This document shows, in pieces, positions 23,606 to 33,800 of a DNA stretch of 64,000 nucleotides (position 1 is the first letter of the stretch; each line of letters starts with the position of its first letter). Position numbers and translations under genes: made by a program. The DNA lies in the NCBI GenBank assembly GCA_027943245.1, contig JANDJZ010000161.1, positions 28,279 through 92,278 of the forward strand, read 5' to 3'. The notes under the pieces are model-generated. The model did no database searches, was not told the origin of the DNA, and worked only from the letters and a program-made list of their open reading frames with translations. This stretch comes from Acanthamoeba sp. SK_2022b. Lineage: Eukaryota; Discosea; Longamoebia; Acanthamoebidae.

Positions 23606-25905
23606 ATGCAAGCCCCGCTAGCTTCCCCACAAACGAACAAAAGGTGCGAGGGACGCTCTTCTTCTTCGGAGATGAAGATGGTGGGCGGGGAAGAGGGAAG
23701 TTATGAAGAGGAGTTTGGTTTTCGTTAACCTGACTCAACGCCTTGGCCACGTTAATCCAGGAAACGAACCGATGATGAGACTGGTGCAACCTCTACAGGC
23801 CAGGGGGCGACGAGTTCGGCTCTGTCGTCGGTAGTTGCACCGGCGGCGGCCCCAGCCCCGACGAGTTCGACCTCGCCAACCTCGCCCACGGCAACGCCGA
23901 CCACCACGACAACAGCTGGATCGTCGACGCCCACGACAGCGGCGGGGTCGGTTACGAAGAAGACCGAAGGAGGTCAAGGCTCGGACATTATCCTCTCCAC
24001 TCTTCAGCGCATCGCGACCCGATCGCCTCTTACCCTACCGAATGGCGGAGGCCTCAATCGCTCATCCTCGCCACATTCCTTTCTCGGAGGGCAGCATCCA
24101 TCTTCGATTCCCGCTACCTCGTCGCAATTGATGATGGCGCCCGACGTGATGGGGAACGGCTACGGTGAGGGTTCGACTTGGAACCCCGTGCCTCCTCAGT
24201 TGCCGCCCCAGATGCAGCCCCCAACCCAACAGCCTCAAAATCACCACCACCAACATCAGCAGCAGGCGCATCTTCAACACCAACCACAGATGCAGCAGAT
24301 GACGAGCCAACAGCAAATGGCGCAGCCCCAAGGGATGCAACCACAACAGCTGACGACGCAGCACCAGCACCAGCATCAGCCGCAGCAGACGACGCAGCAC
24401 TACGTCGTGCAGCATCACCCCGGCCATCCGCACCATCAGCACCACTACCACCCCCAGCATCCCCATCACCACTTCAACCCCCACAGCCAGCACCATCACG
24501 GTACCGCCCTACTTCGCCTTGGTGAGAAAATTCTTTTTAAAATGATTTTTGCTTTTTTGCCGACCTCACGCTATTGCTATGCGACGCTACGTCGTTTTTG
24601 GGATCGCGCAGGTCGGGTCTACAAGCCGCGGCCATCGCCCATCCCGTTCGATGACGGCCAGATCCTGCTGCCGTCCTTCGTCTCCTCGCTCTCGTCGGCG
24701 TCTGCCCGTTCGTCGTCGCCCCGCTCGTTCACGGCGTCTACACTCCTCTACCCGCTGCCCGAAGACGAGGAGGCCATGCTACAGGTGCTCGAGATTCCAC
24801 ACCTGCCCAACGACGCCGCCTCCACCGCTGGCAGCGGCAACAACAACCAGCCGCCGATGCTGAACAACGGCGGCAACGCCCCAAGCAACGACGGGGCCGT
24901 CGCCTCGTCGACGACCGCATCCGGCATGCCGGCCGACTTTGGCGTCGGCGACCCGTCGCAGTTCGTGCCGTCCCAGCACTCGGCCTTCCGGACGCCGCTC
25001 AGCAGGCCCATCGCCAAGAAGCCCGACGGCGGCGGTCCTCACCAGCAGGCGATGCGGCCCCACTCGCCCCAACACGTCATGCCCTCGGGCGCGGGCGGCG
25101 CCACGCACGCCCACCAGCAGCACTTCCAGCAGCACCAGCACATCCATCACCAGCATCAGCACCAGCACCACCAACACCAGCACCAGCACATCATGCAGCA
25201 GCAGCACACGAACGCAGGCATCTCGCCTCACCAGCTTCAACTGCCTATGCAGCAGCAATTCCAGCAGCAGCCGTCGCAGCAGCCGCAGCCCCAGCAACAG
25301 GTTGTGATGCAATCTCCGCAGCAGCAGCCGCGGCCAGTCGTCCTCGACCGGGAGCAGCAGCTGCAGCAAGTCGAGGGCATCCTTCGAGACGCGCACACCG
25401 ACAACTCGAGCGCGTGTTCGAAGAAGGACATCGAGATCTTCACCCATCACGTGGCCATGCAGCGAATGGCCCACGAGAGCATCAAGAAGCGAATCCAGCT
25501 CCACAATCAGCAGCAGCAACAGCAGCAGCAGCAGGGCCGGTCTTCTCCCAGCTCCTCCTCCTCGCCCGATATCGGTCAGGGCTCCGACGGACAGCCCGCC
25601 GCGAAGAAGAGCAAGAGGTAACACAACACACAGAACACACACAACGCAACATGCTGACGCGATTTCTTGCTTGGCGCAGCAATCGGAGTCGAACGGACCA
25701 GGCGCAGTACCAGCAGCTGGAGGAGGTGTTCCTGAGGGACCCGCTGCCGTCTCGCAAGACCAAGGAGCGGCTCGCCCAGGAGCTGGGCCTCACGGCGAGG
25801 AAGGTGCAGGTCTGGTTCCAGAACCGAAGGGCCAAGGAGAGGCGGCAGCTGCGCGAGATGGGCATCAACGACTCCACCATCCTGCCCAACCCGTGGGGCG
25901 AGTGA
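23606..25905 (+). CDS. Q/H-rich homeodomain transcription factor
   Basis: Nuclear DNA-binding protein. Exon 1 (23606-23643, MQAPLASPQTNK) joins exon 2 at 23761 in phase 2, rebuilding a basic KRKRTDDE sequence. A Ser/Thr/Ala/Pro-rich stretch and long Gln/His-rich tracts follow (about 24220-24490 and 25110-25310). The homeodomain lies in the last exon (25680-25850): RTDQAQYQQLEEVFLRDPLP, then helix 3 ARKVQVWFQNRRAKERR with the invariant W, F, N and R. The upstream exon ends KKSK and splits a Ser codon (donor GTAACA). Two further introns: 24522-24611 (T-rich) and about 25619-25679. It ends TILPNPWGE, stop 25903-25905. Poly-Gln and poly-His suggest transcription-factor disorder as in Dictyostelium. 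A typical 60-residue, non-TALE homeodomain. Confidence 0.93.
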
Positions 25906-26211
25906 GTCCCTCATGCCCTTCTCTCTACCCTTCTTCATGGCGTTACCACTCGCCGTCTTTGTTGTTGTTGTACTCTACCTGTTGCCACGCTTACTTGTGC
26001 CAACTTTCCCAATGTACATTCATACTTGCCTTTTATCTGACGATGCGTTATTTCCTTATTATTTTTGGTTGCTTTTTTTTCCATTTCGAACCTGTTTTTC
26101 TTGCTGGGACTTGCCGCCTCCCCAACCCGCAGGCCATCCTCATTTATCTCTTTCCAAGCATAATCAAGGCCACAAGTGCACTTGCACGAATCTTCGAAAT
26201 CAATAACCATA
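25906..26211. other. Short intergenic gap
   Basis: 306 bp, T-rich on the plus strand, between the homeobox stop and the isomerase start. No coding exon seen. Contains the promoter of the isomerase gene. Confidence 0.5.
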
Positions 26212-27493
26212 ATGGCTGCGAAGGACTTTGGCTTTGGTACACCTTCTCTTTGTTTTTGTTGTATACAATTACACTATTTAAATATTTTTTATTTTTTATT
26301 TTCTTTTCTTTGCACAATATTTATGCATTTATTCTTTTTTTTCCCAGGCGTATCGGTGCGTGCGGCCGAGGGCGCAGAGGGTGTGTTCATCCTGCACATG
26401 ACGGCCAACGAGAACCGCTTCAACCCCGACTTCATGGTCGCGCTCAACCGCGCCCTCGACTACGTGGAGCAGTGCGCATCCACTCTACAACTCCTTCAGC
26501 TTCTTGTGTTGTTTTTTGCCTTACTCCGCCCCTGCGCGCACAGGCACGATGGACCCACCGCGCTGGTCACCGTCGGTGAGGGCAAGTTCTACTCCAACGG
26601 TCTCGATCTCGACTACGTGGGCAGCCACACCGATCAAGTCGAATCCTTCATGAACCAGTATTCTGCATCTCTACCTACCTGTATACATTGCGTGTTGCAT
26701 GGACTGATGACGATCGTGATGATGCAGGTACATGGCCCTCTTGGCTCACTTCCTAATTGCGGGCGTTCCCACCGTGGCCGCGGTTAACGGCCATTGCTTC
26801 GCCGGTGGCTTCCTCATGGCCCTCTCCCACGACTACCGAATCATGCGGTGCGTCGATTGCAGTCGTCTTGGTCTTGGACCCTCATCGCTCACCGCCATCG
26901 CTCCCAGGGAGGACCGCGGCTTCTGCTGCCTGAACGAAGTAGACATCGGGCTCAACCTCTGCCCCGGCATGGCTGCGGTCGCGAGGGCCAAGCTGGAGCG
27001 CACCATCTTCAGGGACTCGATCCTCAACGCCAAGCGCTACTCGGCCCCCGAGGGCGCCAAGGTTGCCTGCCCCTCCTAAGCACTAAGGGAGGCGTGCTGC
27101 TGACTGCGGTTGTTGGCGCGGTCAGGCGGGCTTCATCGACGCGGCGGTCCCCGAGGCCGAGGTGCTGTCGCGCGCCGTGGCGTTGGCCCGGAAGCTGGCA
27201 CCGAGGGGCGCCAACAAGACCATCCTCAGCCAGCTCAAGCAGGTAAAATGAAGGAAATGCCCTGCTTGAACTCTGGAGAGAGCCAGCACTGACGTGTAGT
27301 GGCAACAACAACCGACAACAGGAGATGTACATCGACGCCTACGACAAGCTGACCAAGGGCGGGTGCGTCGTCTCCTGCGCTGCCATCGCCCTTTATAAAA
27401 TTTTATGAACTGATCCCTTCTCCTTTCGCTTGGCTGGACGACATCAGGCTCGGCTTGGCTGCTGGCAAATTCGGTGGCAAGGCCAAGCTCTGA
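26212..27493 (+). CDS. Peroxisomal enoyl-CoA isomerase/hydratase family (ECI-like)
   Basis: Crotonase-fold enzyme, most like plant delta3,delta2-enoyl-CoA isomerases that handle unsaturated fatty acids in peroxisomal beta-oxidation. Exon 1 encodes MAAKDFGFG (26212-26236) and splices in phase to GVSVRAAEGAEGVF at about 26349. Oxyanion-hole motifs: GKFYSNGLDLDYV and VNGHCFAGGFLMALSHDYRI. The stretch CCLNEVDIGLNL carries the acidic residue expected for isomerase chemistry. Later exons give AGFIDAAVPEAEVLS and MYIDAYDKLTKGG. The C-terminus GGKAKL ends with AKL, an acceptable PTS1 peroxisomal signal. Stop 27491-27493. About 280 residues, normal for the family. Isomerase versus hydratase cannot be settled by eye. 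Confidence 0.88.
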
Positions 27494-27992
27494 AAACAAC
27501 ACTCGTTGAACACGACGAACGTCTTGTCTTGACCCAATCTCAGAAGTTTCGTATGACACTGCGCAGTCAAAACCAGAATTGGCTCCACGCTAGGGCTGCG
27601 TGGGCTGGCGGGTAGCACAGCGGTAAGCACATTTCTTTCCTGCACATCAGAGTCGCCGGGGACCTTTTCCTGTTCTGCGGGGATATGCGCCCACAGTCTC
27701 AGGCCTGCTCGCTCGCCACAGTATTGCTACAATCCCTGGAGCGATTCACCAACTTGCGGTGGGCGTGAGGCAATCCATTCTCAAGCAAGAGAAAACTAAT
27801 CTCAACGGGAAAACTTTATCTAAAGGGTTGACTCTCCAAAACGATCGCTTGTGGCCACCAGGTTCGTTGCCGGCGGCCTACAGTCGGTCGTGCTTTAAAA
27901 ATGGGTTGGGTTGTTGTGTGTAGGACAGATATCTATCTATCGTGATCACGTTGCAGCCCAGCTACCTGCCCCAGGCAGGATAGTTGGGACGC
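27494..27992. other. Intergenic gap with tRNA-like A-box fragment
   Basis: About 500 bp between convergent genes. No coding exon. At 27605-27665 a segment GGCGGGTAGCACAGCGGTA resembles a tRNA D-arm/A-box, but no T-arm or complementary acceptor stem follows, so it is not called as a tRNA; it may be a decayed tRNA-derived SINE. Confidence 0.4.
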
Positions 27993-28422
27993 TTAGAAGA
28001 AGGAGAAGGGAGCGAGGCCAGAGGCGGCGGAGGTGTCCTCGTAGTCATAGTCGATGTAGGCCACGGGGGTGACGGTGGGCAGCATGGTGGGCACAACAGT
28101 GGGCACGAGGGTGACCATCACGGTGGGGCGAGCCTGTCAATGCAAACACATACGTTAGCTAAGTCGTTCAGCTCATTCGACGTGCTGGAACAGGCGATGA
28201 GCTTCTCTGAGGGTTGCTGCATACGTATTGGAGGCCGGCGGAGGCGGTCTGGGTGATGGTGGTGGTCTTGGTGATGTCAGTGACCGCCGAGGTGGAGATG
28301 GCCGTTCCGACGACGTTGCTGCTGCTGCTGGAGGATCCCACAATAGCGCCGTTGTTGATAGTGTTGCCAAAAGCAAGGGTCAGGCCGAGAAGGAAGAAGG
28401 CGAAGGCGACGGCGAACTTCAT
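27993..28422 (-). CDS. Small secreted Ser/Thr/Val-rich protein
   Basis: Unrecognised short protein of about 110 residues in two exons. The ATG at 28422 opens MKFAVAFAFFLLGLTLAFG, a textbook signal peptide with a charged n-region and a hydrophobic core, probably cleaved after AFG. The mature part is rich in Ser, Thr, Ile and Val (GSSSSSSNVVGTAISTSAV). After a phase-0 intron (donor GTATGC, acceptor GACAG) come ARPTVMVTLVPTVVPTMLP, a TV-P repeat, and an acidic-aromatic tail YIDYDYEDTS ending APFSFF. Stop at 27995-27993. On its strand a TTAAATA element sits about 110 bp upstream of the ATG (28532-28540) and could be a TATA box. It may be a cell-surface or encystment protein, but nothing here proves that. 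Confidence 0.75.
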
Positions 28423-28992
28423 GTTGTCGATTGGAAGGCAAGTGATCGATTGGAGAGTGCGAGTGAGAAGGGGTGGTAGAGCGCCTTGTGTTGGAGAGAG
28501 TGCTGATGATGGTAAAGGGAATGGGCGAGTTCAGTATTTAAGAGACCGCCAGGTGATGGCTTGACGGCACGGTTCGCTCCGGTGGTCGCCACGACCCGGT
28601 AGAAATCCGGCCGAAATCTTCCACAAAAAATGTCAACTTTGCGACATTTCTGGTTGGTCCTTTTTTCACTTGTCTTTCCGGCCAAGCGGACCCCTTCCAT
28701 GGATCACTTGACCACGGTCCTGCTCCGCCCAATCGTGCTCGCTGGGTTTGAATGGAAGTTCCCTTTGCAATCATCGCCAACACTGGGGCTGCTTTTTGCA
28801 GGGAGCTGCAAGAGCAGCTGATCGACAGGGAATGAACCTCAAAAGTGATGCAGCACTGCGTATTGGTCAAGCTTCAGTTTATTGAAGTTCTGATTTGGTT
28901 TGCTTGCTAAGTAAAGGTTGATCCCTCAGGCCTCGTTCGCTCTTCAATCGGCTGGAAGTTCGCCATCAGGCTTGTGAGGTCAATACTTTGGG
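28423..28992. other. Intergenic gap
   Basis: About 570 bp between two minus-strand genes. Apart from the candidate TATA-like element of the secreted-protein gene (28532-28540) nothing specific was found; frames on both strands lack motifs. Confidence 0.5.
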
Positions 28993-29478
28993 TCAGTCTT
29001 CTGCGTTGAGGGGCTTGCGCATCATCCGCGGCGCTCCTGTGGTTACGTCCCTCACCATCTGAAGAACACGCTAAGCCACCAGCCAACGCAAGGCAAAGGG
29101 AATGCACTGCAGTACCTCTAAATACGCCTTGTTGGAGTCTTCATCAGGATGGTGTACATAGTGATCGATATCGGTGGATGGCACGTTGTGGTATTTGTGA
29201 AGGCCCGACCCAATGCCAGTGTCCGGCAGGTCGACCTTCCGGTCTAGCAACACACCTTGAGTAACTCGCGCATGCAGAGCTGAGCAACTCTACCTACCTG
29301 AGAGGATGGGTGTGTGGAAGGGCGGATCCTCGCGCTCCTCCTCCATTAGTGTTTCCGTGAGGTCATCCCCGGCAAGCTTGACCCCAGTCAAGTGGTCCTG
29401 TCGCTCCAGCGCTCTTATGTTGTCCTCATACCTCAGGGGCAGCGGTTTTCTTCTCTCCCTCGTCTCCTGGTCGGCCAT
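28993..29478 (-). CDS. Small hypothetical protein, three exons
   Basis: Not recognised. The ATG at 29478 opens MADQETRERRKPLPLRYEDN, a charged hydrophilic start. Exon 1 ends HTPILS with a split codon (donor GTAGGT); exon 2 gives RKVDLPDTGIGSGLHKYHNV and DIDHYVHHPDEDSNKAYLE; exon 3 gives MVRDVTTGAPRMMRKPLNAE and a final Asp, with TGA at 28995-28993. About 120 residues, no signal peptide and no membrane segment. The splice phases agree at both junctions, codon use is GC-biased like the neighbours, and the start lies 277 bp from the divergent DUF4385 gene, all of which argue that it is real. Confidence 0.65.
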
Positions 29479-29755
29479 GATGCTTGTGTGGTCTTCTTTC
29501 TGTCTGATGCCTCCGACGCTGGTTCGCTTGGTTGCTTAGCCAGCTACGGGAAACTAAACGAAACCAGGTAGCGATTTCGATTCGGGAGCCTTGGGAATTT
29601 GATCATGAGCTCCAGGGCGTTGATCATCGGGCTGCTCGACGTGGAGAAGACGAGAGCGCATACCCACAGCGCAAACTCCACAATTGAAGCAGCGCATGCG
29701 AAGACGCTGCTTCACTCCTTTGACCTTCCAGTCTCTCCCTTACACCTCAGTAGTC

Positions 29756-30623
29756 ATGAAGAGGAAGCAAACAAGTCTCACTAGCTATCTAAACTCAAAG
29801 AACGAAAGCGAAGGAGACGACCATCGCGACATTCCTGAGCCTGAACCTGAACGGAAGAAGCTGGCCAAGAACAACAAGAAGGCAGGATTTGACTACTCGC
29901 TTGACTTCAAGTCGCTCAACATGCGCGAGCATCCGGAGCTGTACCAAGTGGGGAGGGGCGAGCAGGGCGTTCTGTCGGTGGAACCCTACAAGTCAGAGAT
30001 CCTGCCCCACTGGCGTTTCCGCACTCCGGACATCGCCGCCAAGAGCGCCGACGCCATACTCGAGCTCTACAACGGCTACAAGCAACACAGCGACTTCGTT
30101 GGTGCGCAAGACCTCCCTTTACTTAAGTAGTAGCGGTTCTGTCGCGCGATGTCTGACAGGCGACCAGGAATGGACATGAGCAGAAAGTTCTTGCAAATGG
30201 GCTTCACGCGCTCGAGGCGCTATGCCAACCACCGCACTGGGCGCAAGTACTCCACGAAAGACAGAGAGGGTACTGAAGCCTTGCCTCTGGGCGTTGTCTG
30301 GGGAGGAGCTACGAACTGACGAGGGAGGCGAAGGGCATACGATGACGGAGGCGGAGAAAGAGGACGTGATGGCCAACTCGGAGTTCAAGGACGAACGCAA
30401 TCGAAGGCACACGATCAAAACTCGTACCAAGGAGGTGCTGCCCCTGGATCACGATCCGGTGAAGGCGCGGAGCGCGGAAGAGTTCCGCCAGCGGCTGGAG
30501 GTGGTCAAGGCCGACCCCGACTACGCCCGCATGAAGGAAGAGCACCAACACAAGTACGAGGGTAAGCAAGCTCCCAAAGCTAGGTCTTCCAAGCCTGCCC
30601 CTCTTACTCCCAAAGAAAGGTGA
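29756..30623 (+). CDS. DUF4385-family protein
   Basis: Member of an uncharacterised family found mainly in bacteria and some protists. The ATG at 29756 opens a basic, charged N-tail (MKRKQTSLTSYLNSKNESEG). The core motif follows: FDYSLDFKSLNMREHPELYQ, VGRGEQGVLSVEPYKSEILP, HWRFRTPDIAAKSADAIL. A phase-compatible intron (about 30102-30169) leads to GMDMSRKFLQMGFTRSRRYA. The final block has LPLDHDPVKARSAEEFRQRL and VKADPDYARMKEEH. The stop used here is 30621-30623; an alternative is a donor at 30560 (GTAAGC) joining an exon near 30862. One intervening exon boundary (about 30240-30330) is uncertain. No signal peptide. Function unknown; the very high sequence constraint suggests an enzyme or binding protein. 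Confidence 0.8.
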
Positions 30624-30878
30624 ACCTTCACTCACCGTAGGCCAACGGAACTCTTTTTTATAATCATTTTTCTCCAATGGCATAAATATCGACAAAAATG
30701 CAACAGGATGTTTTCTTGCACTTTTCTTCTGCGGAAGAGAGAACGCACAAGAGCGGGAACACCACAACTTCGGTTGAACCTCTGCCAAGCCAGGCAAGCA
30801 CAAAACGGGCCCTCTTGCTTGCAACTAGGTTTTAATTGCTGTTCGCACAGCACACAACACAGCAAAAAAGTACGAAAG

Positions 30879-33800
30879 ATGGAAAAGGAGGCGAAGGAAG
30901 ATGAGGACACACTGTGGGAAGGTCCTGGCCGTGGTGAGGACGAAGCCAGAGGGGAACAAGAGGACAACCTAGAACAGATGGAAGAGGAGCCTCCCAGAAA
31001 CTTGGGAACCGTCCTGTTAGGAGAGGAGCAGGAAGGTCTGCCCTGGGAGGTGCCCTGGGCCACCACTGCCACCTCCTCGTCCTCCTCCTCGTCTTCCGCT
31101 CCACCAACGATCGTGCAACACCTTGACTGGGGCTTGCCAAGCTTTGTACGCGCCTCTTCTTCTTTTTTTGAGTAATATTATTTATTTTATAATTTTGACG
31201 GCCGATTACCATCCTATCCTAACCCACATTATTTATAATATAAAAATATACAAATGCTCCTCGCATCGTTCAAAGCCAACGGCACCCCCGCAGCCTGCTC
31301 CGTTCCTCTCGCCCGCACCTGCGCCACTGCCCACGTCGTCGACATCACACCCTCCCACTCCTCCCACTCTCTTGTCCAGTCCGGTGTTGCCGCAGACGCT
31401 TCTGGCGCGCTTGCCGCAGGCTCACTCGCCCCAACCGCAGCAGCCACAGCACTCGCCCCAACAGCAGCTTCTGATGCCCCGACGTCGGCGCATTCGCGCG
31501 CTGGGCATCGATCCTCTCGCCGGTCTGGACTTTGAGTATCGGCCTCGCCACCTTCGCGGCGACCTAACGCGATCGGACGACGATGGCGACGACGACGATT
31601 CCGACGACGACAGCGAGGACGGGTCGATCGCAGCCCACGGCCTCGGCAGCGGGCCTTTCTGGGTGACGCACCGGCGTCGGAGGGACGAGGAGGGCGACCA
31701 GCTCGCCCTGGCCGCATCGCGCCACTTCCAGGCAGCTGTACCTCGCCTTTCCCCACATTGCCCTGCTTCTTCATCACATGGTGTCCGTTCTCCTTACCCG
31801 TCTGCTGTCGCGTGTCACGCGATGCGTGGTGAAGTTGGGCAAGGAGGCCCAAAACGTGGAGGTGCGCACATGCCATGCATTCCAACAATCGATGGTCGTG
31901 TGTTGTTGACGGTGATCATTGGGGGGGGGGTGTTGGTGCTGTAGGAACACAAGCAGGAATGGTGGAAAAAGGAGATCACAAAGCGGGACTGGACCACGGA
32001 GCTCACCCACACGTTCCTCGATCCCACGCTCTCGCCCGCCCAGGTACGCGACGAGCTCTCTCAGTGGTCATGTGCCATCAGTCATGACTTACTGCTCGGC
32101 TTCGTTTTAACAAAGCAGAAGAACGAACGCATACTCAAGCTGCGCGAGCAGTTCATGAACTGCGTGCGATCTGCGGTCGAGGACATCCTCACACACAAAA
32201 ACGCGCTCGTGCTCGGCGCGTACGTGCACTCTCTCTTTGCTTTTGCTTTTGCTTTTTCTTTTTCATTTTCTCTGTTGAGACCCATGCCGTTCGTGTGCAG
32301 GAGAGTCAAAAGAGATCCGGACGTGTACGTGATGGAGGGCATCCGATATCAGCAGGTCGATTCGAGCGCCGAGGCCAGCCACTTCTTCAGGGTCAGGCAA
32401 GAGGTGCTGAACAGCAAGGTCAATGGCCTGCTGGTCCCCCTGGTACGCGACGTGTCGTCACCGCGTGTCTCAACGGCTTCCCTGCGCGCTCTGACTCTTA
32501 TCATGTCCCGCGGGTTATGTTGCGCTTTGGGCATGCGCGCGCGTATCCTAACGTGCGATCGTGCACACGCCAAGTCGGCCGTGGCGGAGTACAAGGGCCG
32601 CTTCGTTTGCGCGACCGCGCTCTTCCCCGTGGAGAAGGAGCTGGTGCTTGGCGGGACCGACGGCGCCCCATCGCCCGCCCAAAGCGACGAGGACAGGCTC
32701 ACGGGCAGGATCCTGCAGCTGGCCAAGGGTACCCCGTGGCACAGCAGCATTGCTGCAGCATTTCTGCTCCACCTTGACATTCTGCGTGTCGACACGCAGT
32801 GCTCAACATGAGATGCGATTTCAAGAAGCTGGTGACCGTTAACGAGTCCAACGTCATCCTCCGATCGCAACCGTGGCCTCTCAAAGGTGCGCCCGCACAT
32901 ATTTTCAAGCTTGACCATGACATGGGCGTGGCCATGGTGACCCTTCCCGACAGGCTACAAGGGGCCGGCCAAGGACGTCTACGTTCTCGCCGACATCGAG
33001 GCGCTGTTCCCCGACGGCGTGCGGCCAGAGTTGGTCAAAGACCTGCCCCGGCCTTACCGGTACACTACTCACGCTTGTGCGCAAGCGCGCGCACGCTCGG
33101 GGGCTCACATCTTCTCTCTTTGTCGAGCGACAGGCCGCCGCTGCTCTGCAGCCAGGCGCACGACGCCACCGGTCGACGGAAATACCTGAGGACCGTGCGG
33201 AGCCTCATGCGCGCCAAGGTCGCCGACGTGGCCCTGGCGCTCGACGCCGCCTGCCTCGGGAAGGACGGGGCCGCGTTCGCGCTGTCCTCGCAGGCCATCG
33301 CCGGCCAGCTCCACCGGGCCGGCCTCAACATGAGGCACCTCGGCCAGGTCTACGCGAGCCTCCAGGGCGACCTGGCGCGGCGCGAGGTCATGCGCGAGAT
33401 GACGCAGCGCGCGATCAAGGCCATGGTGCGCGAGGCCATCGCCGCGATGGACGCCACGAAGACGCAGCCGCTCAAGGGTGTCCTCAACTCGGTCTTTGGC
33501 AGCGAGGCGCTGCCGCGGTCGGGGGCGAGCTCCGTGTGGCACGCGGGCCGCGCGATCCAGAACCGCGTCGAGGCCAAGTTCTTCCTCGCGTGGCCGGGCG
33601 CCCGGTTCGTGAGCGATCTGGACGAGGAGGAGGCCGAGGCGATGGCGGAGGCCAACTCGGCCATCGATGGCGGCGAGGGCATGAACGTGGACGGCACCAC
33701 CACGACCACCCCGACCACCACGACCATCACCACCATGGCCACGACCATCCACGGGCAAATGGTCAACGACTGCTCGTGGTCCTTGGCGAGGTCGCCGTGG

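Noticed and set aside
27605..27665. tRNA gene suggested by GGCGGGTAGCACAGCGGTA
   Set aside because: A D-arm/A-box-like block is present but no GGTTCGANTCC-type T-arm and no closing acceptor stem follow; at most a decayed tRNA-derived SINE.
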